Shown: positions 11,317 to 22,621 of the stretch, piece after piece | Position numbering within the stretch: position 1 is the first letter of the stretch | Layout: every line of letters begins with the position of its first letter | Assembly (NCBI GenBank): GCA_004194705.1 | Contig: SADC01001176.1 | Coordinates: 310,001-374,000 of the forward strand | Direction of reading: 5' to 3' | Length of the DNA: 64,000 bases | Origin: Ditylenchus dipsaci | Lineage: Eukaryota; Nematoda; Chromadorea; Rhabditida; Anguinidae | Notes under the pieces: model-generated | What the model saw: the letters and a program-made list of their open reading frames with translations, nothing else | What the model was told of the DNA's origin: nothing | Databases searched by the model: none | Made by a program: the position numbers and the translations under genes

Positions 11317-11673
11317 TCAGTCATTGCCATACAACAAAAGATTAGTAATTTCCAACGGCTCCTCTTCGTTGCTTTCGCTTGCTTTCTTTAAGATTGCATC
11401 CGACAAATTAGCTTTGATAATGAGAAGGTTAGCTGACATTTGCTTTGCCAAACGAGGCCTGAAAGCGTTGGCAAATAGAAGACTGGCCTTAGAGAAGCAC
11501 CTTTCAGACGCCACGCTTGAGAGAGAAATCGCCAGATACTTGCGAGCCAGCACTGCCAGAGTCGGGAAGCGCACCCTATTCTTCGCCCACCAGTTGAACA
11601 TCTCTTCGTGTCCTGAAAGATCCGGCTTAGGCAACGCTAGTTTCTTCTCGCTTAGATATCTATTTAGTTCATC
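11317..11673 (-). pseudogene. hAT transposase fragment (C-terminal dimerisation domain)
   Basis: The minus-strand frame starts after a splice acceptor (revcomp AAATTATAG, 11674-11682) with DELNRYLSEKK. The hAT C-terminal dimerisation signature follows: WWAKNRVRFPTLAVLARKYL, then SSVASERCFSKAS. It ends at the stop at 11317-11319. This domain mediates transposase dimerisation in hAT enzymes. The zinc-finger, RNase-H-like catalytic and insertion domains are absent; upstream there is only about 90 bp before the subterminal array. It is therefore a remnant, not a functional transposase. Confidence 0.88.
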
Positions 11674-11967
11674 CTATAATTTATTAGAACATGGATGAAC
11701 AAACAAAAATCAATAAGCAAAAACGGGAGCAAATAGAGAAAATTATTTTTTCTTTTTAAAATTTTCGACCGGCCGAGTCGAGCCGAAAGCCGAAACCGAA
11801 ATTTTCGGCCGGCTGAGCCGAGCCGAAAGCCGAAAACCGAAATTTTCGGCCGGCCGAGCCGAGCCGAAAGCCGAAAACCGAAATTTTCGGCCGGCCGAGC
11901 CGAGCCGAAAGCCGAAAACCGAAAAAATACCGGTTTTCGGCCGGCCGGCGACAACCCTATAGATCAG

Positions 11968-12361
11968 TATATTTATTTGGTGAGGCGCGTGTAAGAAAGT
12001 TTACAGATAGTTTGATAATACATAAATTTTACGGCTTCTTTATCCATGGTCAAAAATTATTCTAAAAAATTCCAAAGTTGTTCAGTAAATGCATTCCAAG
12101 TCAGCAATTTTTCGGGAAATTTCTAGTGCATGCTGTAGAAATTGAATCACACATTTTGCGGCTATACTTTTCTTTGAACAAATAAATGAATTTAAATTCC
12201 CTCTTATTCCCTTTGACATTGTGTTCGTCTTTTTGGAGTCTCAAATTTGCGAAATTGAACTGTTTCTAGGCTGATTCAAGACAGTATAACAGCCTTGAGC
12301 TATTCTAATCCTGCATCCGTCAATTTGACAAATAAGTAGTTTAGAAAAGTAAATGTGCGCA
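11968..12361. other. Intergenic, presumptive DNAJC2 promoter
   Basis: About 390 bp of AT-rich unique sequence between the hAT element and the DNAJC2 start. A possible 3' splice or trans-splice acceptor TAGTTTAG ends at 12344, 18 bp before the ATG. No TATA box is convincing. Confidence 0.4.
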
Positions 12362-15300
12362 ATGTCATTGTCGCTGGCAGTCTTCGGCTTCCACAAACCT
12401 CCTAGAGCAGTTGAACCAGCTGGGATTTCTTATGTTAGTTTTCCTTAGTTTTCGTTTATCGTCTCACACAACTGCAGTTTTTGGTATTCAGGAATTCAGC
12501 TTGATCAAAGACAAGATTTCTCTTGGCATTTCAACACTTCCAGTTCTTCGACTTGTGGTTCCCTTAAATGGCCAGTCTGCAGAGTTGGATGAGAATGCCG
12601 GTGATGAATCTGGAGAATTTATGGACAAGGAAGATCACAAATATCACAAGTTTGTTTTTTTTTCAATTTAACTGTAAGTTGTCAACCCTACTTTTATTGT
12701 AGGTACATGGGCAAGCTAGACCCAAACGATGCGAAGGAGCAGGATCACTACCGTGTGCTGGGGTTGAGCAAGCTTCGTTTCAAGGCCACATCCAACCAGA
12801 TAAAGTTAGCTTGTAAGTTTCAGTTGCACTCACAAGTCCTCATGTGGAAATCACATCAAGTTCGCATAATTGTTGCTCTTAATTTCACTATCTTTTGCAA
12901 GGCCTGATATTCGTTAGGCGTGGGGGTTCAAATCTAATGTTTTTCTGAAAAAGCTAGTAGTCAAAAAATGGTAGAATATTCGGAAAACTTTAGCAAGTGA
13001 ACGATACTTCGAGTGACTGGTCGAACTTGAGTGGAATGGTATTACGAGGGCTAGATTTGGCTTTACGTTTAATTTTTCAGACCGTCAGAAGGTGCTGAAG
13101 TATCATCCGGACAAGGGAAAGAGCGCTGAAAATGGAAAGAAAAGAAAGGAAGAGCTGTTTGCCTGCATTCAGAAAGCCTATGAGCAGTTAGGTGACTCCT
13201 TGGAAAAGCGACGTGCTTTTGATTCTATTGATGCTTGTGAGTTTTGCTTTTGCCTTATTCCTTAACTTTTGCTGCATATGAGTGTAATTTTTCAGCCTTC
13301 GATGACTCTGTTCCTGGTATGGCTCGTATTTTTGTTTTGCTGTGGAACTCGACTGCTATGCTTTACTCTATTTTCAGACGCTAGCATCATTACCAAGGAA
13401 AATTTCTACGAGGTTTTGGCTCCGGTGTACGAAAGAAATGCGAGGTAAATGTTTTTACAATTTAAGCGAATTGATGAAGAATCATTTTTCTTTTCAGGTT
13501 CTCCAACAAACAGCCAGCGCCTTTGCTTGGTGATCAAGACAGTAAGTCTAGCTTGTTTTCCCACTTCAATATAAAATTTCCGTTGCAGGTAGTCGCGAAC
13601 ATGTCGAACTTTTCTATGAGGTCTGTTGACTAACCATCTTCTTCGTGCATTAATTGACTGTGTTTTTTTTCAGTTCTGGTACAACTTCAACAGCTGGCGA
13701 GAGTTTTCGTACTTGGACAGTGAAGGTTGGGTGTTTTGTACTGTGTTACATGGCTTAAGTTTTTCTTTAGACAAGAGCAAGGGAGAAGACCGATGGGAGC
13801 GTAGGGAAATTGAAAAGATGAATAAGGTAGTTCATTGAGCCATGTCAAAAGTGACACGTGCTTGATTTTCAGGCTGAGCGTGAGAAGCGTCGTAAGAAGG
13901 AGACCAAGCGCATCACTAATCTCGTTGAAATGACTTATGGTAGTTTATTTACTTCTTTAGAGAGAGTTGCCAGCTTGGGTGCCTAGAAATTTACTTGACG
14001 CATGGCATAGCGCATGAGCGTTAGTGTTTTTGGCCCAAAATGAGTTGCAGGTTCCATCCCACGTTATTTATTTTAGATTGTCTGACTATTTTTTCGGCCA
14101 GTTCGGCTTTTTACTGCCATATTAGGAATCAGCGTCCCCAAGTACCTCTAGACATTGGTAAATTATTGGTAAATTAAACGAGCTAAAATAAATAGCGTGC
14201 CACAGGGTGGGATCGAACCTGCACACCATTTTAAGCCAAAAACGCCAACCATTCATCCACTGCTTCACGCGGAAGGAAATTTTTAGTCACACAAGTTTGC
14301 CGCTCCCTGTAAGGTGTGTCGTCATTAATTTGATTTTAGAAAAAGATCCTCGTGTCGTGCTTTTCAAGGAACAGGACCGACAGCAAAAGCAGAAGTACAA
14401 GCAGCAGAAAAAGGACGAGAAGGAGCGAAAGGAGCGTGAAAAGCAGGTTCAAGCAGAAGAGGAGGAGAAGGTCCGAGAAACTGAGCGCCTTGCACAAGTG
14501 GAAGAGGATAAGAAAGCCAGTCAGGTTTGTTGTTTATTTGCATAAAGAACGTGGGGTCATGTTTGGTTAAATTGTTTCAGGCTAAACAGAAAAGAAGAAG
14601 GTCCTTGCTGCTCAGCGCAAAAAGGTAACAGTTATGACAAGAGAAACAGGTAAGGAGAAAATTCTGATATTTGAAATTTTAGCTTCGCGATTTGTCTGCT
14701 ACTGCCCAGTACTGGAGCGAGGAAGAGGCCAAGCAGCACAGCATCATGGAGCAGATTGAGCGAATTTGCATGTATTGTAGGGAGTTTGAAAAGATAAGTG
14801 GTGAGAGACTAACTTTCCCAGTGTTCTATTTTTAAAATTCCATTTTTCAGCCCTCTGCGAGAAGTTAGCTGATGCGAAGATTTACGACGATGCCATGGAA
14901 CACCTTTCAGATGCCGCCAAAAATTGTGTAAGACTTGTTTGATGAAATATACATATGCTATAGTTTCAACTTGTTGTTTGTTTCTGCACTATCTTAGTCA
15001 TAAGTAGTGCTCGTTGTTGTTGTTGTGGTCGCCGATAAAGTTCTTTGGACATTTGTCTAATCTTGTTGTGTCTTTTAAAGTTTGGATCTCTATAGGACTT
15101 GGTTCATATTTTTCGAATCAGTGTTTTTATTGCCGTAGAAATCCATGGACAATGAAGGTTGAAAAAATAAATTTGGGTTAAACAAATTTGGGGCTGATCC
15201 AGTCTGGCTCCAGTGTCGCATCAAGTAGTTTCTTATCTAAGTCCTTCTTTATATCATTGATTATTGATAAATCATGAGAGAAAGATTGTTTTTTGACAAT

Positions 15301-16451
15301 GAAAGAATATACGAATAATCGCCTACATGCATGAAGCTGGTTTTTCGATAAAACTTTATACCAAAAATCGGATTCAACTAATGATATGCATCGTTGGTGC
15401 TGTTTAATCATGACATAGCATGGCATATTTTGGAAAGCTGATCTTGTTGAGCTGCTTCATATTATGGTTTCTACTATTAAGTGAAATTTTGAGAGTATTA
15501 AATTAATGTTTTGAAATTTTCACTTAATAATAGATACTATAAATATTAAAAGGCTAAATATGATCAGCTTTCGAGAAACAAATTTTCTGCGGAAAGCATG
15601 AAAGAAATTAAACTGACATTGAAGTTCATAATTTTAGACAGCCGAAGATGAAGACGACGGTGACTCGTCCAGCCAACCTATGTCCAAGCTAGAGAACAAT
15701 TCAAATTCTTCGTCAAAGTGGACTCCGGATGAGCTTCAACTCTTGGTCAAGGCAGCAAATTTGTTTCCGGTAGAGTTTTTAGCTGGAATTGAGAACTGTG
15801 AAGTCTCGATACATCAACTTCTTTGCGTATTAAATTTACTCAAATTTAGGCGGGAACCGGCTCAAGATGGAAGAATGTGGCTGAATAGTAAGGCATAACT
15901 TAAATTTTCCAAACAAACAAAGTTGTTTTTAGTGTTTCGAATCACGCTCCTGGAGGTTTGCCCAAGACTGAAAAGGAAGTAATTAAGCAGGTCCGTATTT
16001 TTTAGTTTTTTTCCTGGCTGGTTTCAACGTTGCTTTTAGGTCAAGTCTCTGACGTCGGTGGATGCCAACTCTGTTTCGGCCAGGTAAAATTTTTGGGTAC
16101 CATTCGTCTTACCGAAAAGAAGTATTTTTAGCCAAATCAAAGAGAATGGCACAATGATGAAAGATTCCATAGCAACGACAACCGCTCCCACTGAAAAGAG
16201 TCCAACTGATGCTGCAGAGGGATGGTCAGTAGAGCAGCAGAAGCAACTGGAAAGTGCCTTGAAAGTCGTGCCAGCTTCCGATCCAAAGCGTTGGGAAAAT
16301 ATTGCTGCGGCTGTCGATGGGAAAACAAAGAAGGAGTGCATTAAGAGATACAAGGAGTAAGTTTCAAGTTGAGGTTTTGTGCTGGTGTTTCAATTCTCAT
16401 TACTGTTTTAGATTGGCAGAACTTGTGAAGCGGGGTCAATCAAAGAAATGA
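12362..16451 (+). CDS. DNAJC2: DNAJC2/zuotin (MPP11) ribosome-associated J-domain protein
   Basis: J-protein of the ribosome-associated complex that stimulates Hsp70 at the ribosome exit tunnel; the animal form also has two SANT domains. Exons: 12362-12433, 12492-12649, 12703-12812, 13081-13236, 13296-13316, 13378-13444, 13498-13541, 13589-13620, 13674-13725, 13771-13826, 13873-13939, 14340-14524, 14581-14624, 14683-14800, 14851-14927, 15638-15769, 15850-15887, 15933-15990, 16040-16083, 16132-16356, 16412-16451. Visible motifs: QDHYRVLGL, then J-domain YHPDKG with the catalytic HPD; FYSFW-like [15 protein letters not shown]; a charged Lys/Glu helix; SANT1 beginning [22 protein letters not shown]2 [14 protein letters not shown] to KRYKELAELVK. 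The product is about 598 residues, close to human DNAJC2 (621). Exon 13 is one base short for the frame (cagaaaagaag near 14590); adding one base makes the whole model 599 codons including stop. Confidence 0.95.
13975..14330. mobile_element. Inverted pair of tRNA-like (SINE) sequences in DNAJC2 intron 11
   Basis: The plus-strand copy (about 13998-14065) has TGGCATAGCGCATGAGCG followed by GGTTCCATCCCA. The minus-strand copy (about 14207-14280) has AGCAGTGGATGAATGGTTGG followed by GGTTCGATCCC. These resemble tRNA A and B boxes at the right distance. The two face each other and form a foldback. Stems are too imperfect for a functional tRNA. Confidence 0.5.
15435..15575. repeat. Foldback in DNAJC2 intron 15
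   Basis: TACTATTAAGTGAAATTTTG at left and its near reverse complement AAAATTTTCACTTAATAATA at right, with outer arms AGCTGATC / GATCAGCT. The remainder of this 710-bp intron shows nothing recognisable. Confidence 0.65.
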
Positions 16452-16522
16452 AGTGCAACACTGCCAGGAATTATTTGAATGTACGGATCGAGATTATTGT
16501 CGGTTAAGGAGTATGTCGCGTA

Positions 16523-16528
16523 AATAAA
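16523..16528 (+). terminator. Probable DNAJC2 polyadenylation signal
   Basis: AATAAA lies 72 bp after the DNAJC2 stop codon and is followed by a T-rich stretch. Confidence 0.6.
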
Positions 16529-16642
16529 TTCTATTGTTTTTGATGTTTGTCCAATTTTATTGTCTTTCTTGTTGCTTAATTCGGAAAAATTAGCCACATT
16601 GGATTATGGTGTGTTTTGCTGTGCTCTTCCTGTGGCTAAATA

Positions 16643-16757
16643 TGTTTGGTTTTTAAGTGTTTTTGTAATATGTTTGGTTTTTAAGTGTTTTTGTAATATG
16701 TTTGGTTTTTAAGTGTTTTTGTAATATGTTTGGTTTTTAAGTGTTTTTGTAATATGT
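16643..16757. repeat. Tandem repeat, 29-bp unit
   Basis: Four near-perfect copies of ATGTTTGGTTTTTAAGTG plus TTTTTGTAAT just beyond the DNAJC2 3' end. Confidence 0.9.
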
Positions 16758-16859
16758 CTGCTTTTTTCCTTATAAATCCGAAAACAGCAATTTTTGAAAT
16801 GTGTGAGATTAGCAAGACGTTAGAGGCAAGGCATTATCCAACTCCTCCTCTAATAGGGC

Positions 16860-17325
16860 CAAAGGCACACCTTCGGAATACCCCAGCAGTCAACTTCGGA
16901 ATACCCCCAGCAGTCAACTTTGGTATACCTCCAGCACTTAATTAGGAACACACCCCTCATGTTACCTCACAATTAAAAGCTGATGATGTTAGCTACACAA
17001 TGGTGTAAAATTTCTTGGTTTAGTTCACACAAATGTATATTTTTCGATTAAAATAGAACTGAATATTTTTTGAGCATTCGATTTTCATTCGAAAAAATTC
17101 AATTTTATTTTAATCGAAAAATATAAATTTGTGTGAACTAAACCAAGAAATTTTTACACCATTGTGTAGCTAACATCCTCAGCTTACAATTTTGGGGTAA
17201 CATGAGGGGTGTGTTCCGAATTAAGTGCTGGGGGTATACCAAAGTTGACTGCTGGGGGTATTCCGAAGTTGACTGCTGGGGTATTCCGAAGTTGACTGCT
17301 GGGGGTATTCCGAAGTTTAGCCGGG
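16860..17325. mobile_element. Foldback element with internal 24-bp repeats
   Basis: Both arms contain tandem copies of ATTCCGAAGTTGACTGCTGG or its complement. They then match inward across ACACACCCCTCATGTTACC and TTAGTTCACACAAAT, meeting at an AT-rich centre near 17080. The total arm length is about 220 bp. No ORF of its own. Confidence 0.8.
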
Positions 17326-17807
17326 CCAAAATATGTTTGGTGAAATCAAACATGTTTGATCTTTTACTAACATCCGTCCTTTCCCTTTTGTAATACCCGT
17401 GAGTGTTTCTTTATGCTACTAAATTGATTTTGACTATAATCTTAGAATAATAGCTAGAATAATTTTTTCAAAGAAGTTTTGGTTTTAAAATTCAGTCTTG
17501 GTCACACCCTTATATATTTTTTCGGAGGAGTTATTCATAGGGATGATCGTCAAGGAGTTTTAGGCTGTGGCCAAAAGTGTCTTCTGGCTCTGCCTATCCT
17601 CCTGCATGTATTCGTTTGCTGGTAATGAATCAAGCTGCTCTTTTCCTCGAGTAACTGAATATATAATGGTGGATCATGTGCTCTTTCGCTCAATTTTTAG
17701 TTGTCAGAATAATAATATACAATTGTTGTTAAGTTTGCGTGTGATTTTGCATAGTTGACATGATCAATAAAAAATTTGTAACTATAATGCACTCGAAAAC
17801 TCAACTA
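17326..17807. other. Intergenic, no gene recognised
   Basis: Unique AT-rich sequence between the foldback and the mariner-like MITE. A short frame at 17567-17758 has no domain. Nothing further is supported. Confidence 0.5.
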
Positions 17808-18238
17808 TTGGGTTGGAACATAATTATCCGCGGTTTTTAAGACGGCGAAAAATTCTTTATTGCGTAACGAAAACAACTCTAAACACGGGGCGAAACAATT
17901 ATTCAGGAGCATAATTGCATTTTACTTCAAGAACCGCCGTCCATTTTGTTATATTAAAGGTGATCATGTTAACCATAATCAACCTGATCACCATAGTCAC
18001 AGTGTTACAGTAACCATAATGAACAAGGGGGACCAAGGCATATTTCGCAAAAAAAACAACAGGGGGGACCAAGGCAAAAAATGGCCCCTAAAGTCCAATA
18101 GGGCCATTGCATTTTACTTCAAGAACCGCCGTCCATTTCTGTGGCAATACGTTAATTCCACGCGCAAACCACTCCGGTTATAAAAATTTGCTCCTAGAGC
18201 ATGCATTTAAAACCGCGGATAATTATGTTCCAACCCAA
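17808..18238. mobile_element. Mariner-like MITE, cut by the duplication breakpoint
   Basis: Left end TTGGGTTGGAACATAATTAT and right end reverse complement (…TTATGTTCCAACCCAA) match for about 33 bp and are flanked by TA. TTGGGTTGG ends are typical of mariner elements. The triplication unit begins inside it at about 17878, so copies B (29319-29679) and C (47403-47759) keep only its right part. Confidence 0.8.
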
Positions 18239-18281
18239 TAGGATCATAAGCTCGACACAAACATGAATTGAAAAAAAAGTA

Positions 18282-18620
18282 CAGGGTGTAACAAGAAATT
18301 CCCCTATTTGAAGTGGCCATAACTTTTTTCTAGGTCGTTTTTCAAAAATCTGTTTTAACAGATCGATTTTTCTTGCCAACAATATTTTTTTAGTGTAAAA
18401 TATGAAAAACACGACTTGTGCTTGGTGCTCCCTGTGATTTTGGTCCTGGTCTGTGGATAGCCAAAACCCAAACCACAGGGGGGGACCAAGCGAAAATCGT
18501 GTTTTTCACATTTTACACTAAACAAATATTGTCGGCGAGAAAAATTGATATGTAAAAACAGCATTGACCTAGAATAAAGTTATGGCCAATTCGAAATGGG
18601 GAATTTCTTGTTTCACCCTG
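18282..18620. mobile_element. Tc1/mariner-type MITE, CAGGGTGTAACAAG ends (copy A)
   Basis: CAGGGTGTAACAAGAAATTC and its near reverse complement form the ends, flanked by TA on both sides. The core has AAAACACGA, a CCTGTGATTTTGG segment and an inverted complement. Related cores occur at 26040-26240 and 60301-60647. Confidence 0.85.
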
Positions 18621-19819
18621 TAAAGCACAAAAGCCAAGAAGACACATTATTTTCTGTGTCAATCACTTCCAAGAGCATTTATAAAGCATATAGATAGAGA
18701 GAGGGAAATCTGATGGGAAGACCATTTCCGGATTCATCTTGACATCGAGGGAAAACTCCTAAAGCATCTTTTTCTTGCCCTCCATTATTACAATAAATGT
18801 TCAAAAACAGAAACCAGTTTTTGTTTCATAAAGCTTTTGACTAGGGTATAGTCTGGTTTTGGACTGTTCCGTTTTTTAGACCGTCGCTCTAGGCCAGCGC
18901 ACTTTAGGACGGGCTCAAATGTGCATCCCAAATGGTCAAAAAATTGAAAAATTAGTCGAAATAACACTCGGCGGGAGTCGAGCTTGAGACTTCGTGTATC
19001 GAGTCGTATGTCAGTAGTTCGCCGCACCCGGTTCTCAGTCTTCCTTTCGAAACTCGGATTTTAATTGATCGTCTGGATTAGTGTTGTTGGAATGACCGTT
19101 CATTTTCTAAAACGGTCATATGACCGGTAATTCTCAAAATGACGTCGTTTTTGATCATTTTCTTAATTTAGCATTTTACTTGCAAATAGTATCAGTTTTC
19201 ACACCCACATAAAATTTAATGTATTTTGACCTGTTTTTCACACAGAAAATGACGAAAAAAGGGTCGGAAAGAGATTTCAGAGATTTTTACGGTTTGCCTT
19301 GATCTCCCAAGGTTAAAAATAAAAAAAAAATCAATTTTTTGGTGATGGACGGAGTGTTGAAACCGACTAGCTGTTTGGGGTGAGGGCTGGGTTGGTTGAA
19401 ACCGAGTAGCGCCAAATTTGTATCCAGAAGATTTTTTTATTCCTTTTTTTTGCCAATTTGTAACAATAGATTACTGGTATTTTTTCATCTTCATTTCCTG
19501 GCTTTTTCCCATGGAAACAAAAGGCAGGTAAAGTCAACCTAGAGCATTGCTGGCCACTGCTGACCCTTTGCCTCATTTGTTGTTCTAAGGGATTTAAGGG
19601 CAGGGGGTCCACAAACTAGGGAGGGACCACCGTTTAATCCCCCTTCAGTACCCAGTTATTTATCTGGTCTTGATTGACTGTTTGACTACAACTATATTCA
19701 TGTGTTTTAGTAGCTACTTTATCTGCTAATTACAAAAAACTGTGTTCCAATTCAACAACTACAAATGCTATTGTTCTCGCCTCGTTTTGCTTGATCACTA
19801 ATTTTGGGTATTTCAAGTC
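18621..19819. other. 5' flank of cadherin copy A, with a possible tRNA-like minus-strand repeat
   Basis: No gene. At 18960-19035 the minus strand reads GCGGCGAACTACTGACATAC, then AGCTCGACTCCCGCCGAGTG, which looks like a decayed tRNA-derived repeat with a B-box. The remainder holds short inverted motifs (ACCGTTCA / TGACCGGT) and AT-rich sequence. The same block precedes exon 1 in copies B and C. Confidence 0.35.
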
Positions 19820-20091
19820 ATGAATTTTGGCTATTTAAACGTTGAATTTTATTTGTCGAGCGTTTTGCTTGTTTCTTTGGTCTCACAAGGTTAGTTGGAA
19901 ATAATTTTCATTGCTATTTTTCGATCTATGTCTCAATTTCAATTTCTCATTTATTATAGTTTTTACGAAGGACAAATGAAAATATATTTACATTTTCGAT
20001 TTTTACTAGAAATAATTTACCTGCTATGATACTTCATCAAAACACAGTATTTTAAAAAAGGTATCTGAGCTAAGATTGCACAAAAACTTTA

Positions 20092-20440
20092 GGTGATCCT
20101 TGTTTCTGGGGCAAATATATCCTTTTTTTGGGACAAATTTACTTTTTCTGGGACAGAAATACTTTTTTTCGGGTCAGATAGGATTGGGGCATTTTTTCGG
20201 CACAAACACACTTATTTGGGGCAAATACGCTTATTTTGAGATTAATATATTTTTTGGGGCAAATTTACTTTTTTATGGTACAAACTTTTCTCTTTTTTGG
20301 GACAAGTTTAAATTTTCCCGCAGAAATTTTCTAGAAAGGTAAATTTGTCCCAAAGAAAAAGAAAAGTTATAAAAAAGTGAATTTGCTCCAAAAAAGTAAA
20401 TTTGCCTCCAAAAGTATATTTACCCCAGCAAAAAGGATTA
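20092..20440. repeat. Foldback in cadherin intron 1 (copy A)
   Basis: GGGGCAAATATA and GGGACAAATTTACTTTTT motifs on the left are matched by AAAGTAAATTTG and TATATTTACCCC on the right. Related sequence occurs at about 31532-31881 and 49604-49950 in copies B and C. Confidence 0.65.
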
Positions 20441-21797
20441 TCCAAAAATTTATTGTGGGTCTTATACCCATTTTTAGTGCCTAGATAATCCCCAACCTCA
20501 AAAATCAAAACCCCCGATAGTTTTCCAAAAATTTTCACAGATGTGACCATTTGCAGTTTTACCCCTAACTGTAGAGCCCAATGTGCTGTTTGTGGAAGAG
20601 AACTGGCCTTTGCAGAAGCCACTGGAAGTGGAGATCTGTGGTGACTCTTTCAAACAAGTCAGGATAGTGCTCGGCAATGATCAGGGAGTGTTCGGCTTGG
20701 TGCCTTTGACTGCCAAGTGTGGTACACTCAAATTAGGGGGCAAACACCTAGACGCTGATGTAAGTTATGGATAAGGATGTAGTGAATTTTTTCATTCACC
20801 ACCGTCTAATAATAATAATCTAATTGGATTTTTTTTTGAAAATTGCTTTAAAAATAATTATTTTTGAGTTCACCTGAAAATTAGTTACCAGTAGGAGTTT
20901 GGTTTTTGTCATTTATATTTTGTTTAAATATTCACAATTTGATTGCAGACCATTGACCCAGAAGGCAAGAAGGGCCAGTTCTTCAGTCTAGTATTCGAAG
21001 AGAAAAACAAACTACAGAGATCCACTTTGGATGTGCAGGTGGTAGATGTGAACGACAATCCACCTGAATTCTTGAATTTGCCAGCGGAAATCGAGCTGTC
21101 GCCTCAGGTTATTTCAAACTGGCCAATACTTATTTTGCCGCAAATATCATTCTTTTTGGGATTTTTTGTAAACTTTTTCATTTTTGTTTTTTGTCGCAAA
21201 AAGTATTGCTTCAATTTCAAATCCCGGAATTTTCAGTTTTTGTTAAACTAAAAAATTCGTTACTTATTTTTAAGCTGCTTATTTATAGCGAATTTTTTTT
21301 CGCAGATATGTCTCGAACGCATTAGTTTGTAGCTCTTGCTCTTTTCTTTCGATTGGCACACACCGATTTTGTGAACTTGTTCCGAAAACTTGTTATTTGG
21401 CTCTTAACACATTTTAGGTCATTTTAGAAGTTAATAGGCATTTTGAAAAAAATGCATTTTTCATTCTGAGCTTTTGTTTTCAAAAAAACCATATCTCAAC
21501 ACTGAGATTAAATTTTTTTATCGTTAAGTGGATTTTGTAGCTCTTGATATGTGCTACATCATGAAGTTTACAGCTTTTGAACATTTTCGAAATTTTTGAA
21601 AATTTCATTTTTTAACAAAAACTGAAAATTCCCGGATTTGAATTTGAAGTTTTGAGTTTTTTTCAAATGAGTCCATAAATTTTTTTTCAGTAATAAAAGG
21701 TTTGGCGCTGGCGGAGTATACGGAGTATCACTTTCGAGTGATTTGTGTCTAAGGTATGTGGGTGTGCGCATCTCAAGCCCAAGCAACCAAGGTAACA

Positions 21798-22621
21798 CTA
21801 TAGAATCCCCCCACCCCAGCTAGCGAAAAATTTACTTTTCCTGAAGGGGAAAGGACCCGTCCCATTTTGATTCTCGTGCTCTGAATAGGCACGGAAACAC
21901 TTTGGTTTCCGAAAAATCGAAATTTTTTTTTTCGATTTGCCTTGGTCCCCAAGGTAAAAATTTAGGAAAATTCAAAAAAAATATTTTTTTGAATTCCCGC
22001 CAAAACATTTTTAAGGGATTAAGGGCTGCATTGGGAGGGGAAGGGAATAAACAGGGCCACTTTCATGGCAAAACTATTAAAAAAGTGAATTCTGGACTAT
22101 TTCGGATGTCCTACCATGTTTTTCAACTGGGCCGTGGCAAAAAAGACTCTATATGCATTTTATGGTCAAGAGTACTTCTCGGAATCATGTCTAAGGTAAG
22201 TGAGATGCGCACACCCACATACCTTAGACACAAATCACTCGAAAGCGACTCTGGATGCATGAAAAAACATGCATACCAGAGTTTATTTATGCGGTAGGCC
22301 CCAGTATTCAAAACTATGTTCAACATCTTCTTGTTAATGGGCTCTGTGTGATTAGTGGCCCTCTTTTGTCCTTCCCTCCCAATACAGCCCTAAATCCCTT
22401 AAAAAATGTTTTGGCGGGAATTCAAAAAAAATATTTTTTTTGAATTTTCCTAAATTTTTTACCTTGGGGGACCAAGGCCAATCGAAAAATTTTTTTTTCG
22501 ATTTTTCGGAAACCAAAGTGTTTCCGTGCCTATTCAGAGCACGAGAATCAAAATGGGATGGGTCCTTTCCCCTTCAGGAAAAGTAAATTTTTCGCTAGCT
22601 GGGGGGGGGGGGATTCTATAG
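21798..22621. mobile_element. Foldback element in cadherin intron 3 (copy A)
   Basis: CTATAGAATCCCCCCAC at the left end and GGGGGGATTCTATAG at the right bound inverted arms of about 260 bp sharing GGCACGGAAACACTTTGGTT and AACATTTTTTAAGGGATT. The central part contains another inverted ACCTTAGACACAAATCACTC that also pairs with 21715-21765 outside. Copy B equivalent 33241-34071; deleted from copy C. Confidence 0.75.

Larger units (their letters stand above)
10256..11959. mobile_element. hAT transposon, internally deleted, intact ends
   Basis: Begins TAGGGTTGTC and ends GACAACCCTA. The flanking 8-bp duplication TAGATCAG at 10248-10255 and 11960-11967 is perfect, as expected for hAT. Both ends carry subterminal arrays of roughly 40-bp units built on GGCCGGCCGAGCCGA and CCGAAATTTTCGG (10266-10528 and 11764-11945). 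Only the last domain of the transposase remains, on the minus strand at 11317-11673. A second hAT element is inserted at 10744. Confidence 0.92.
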
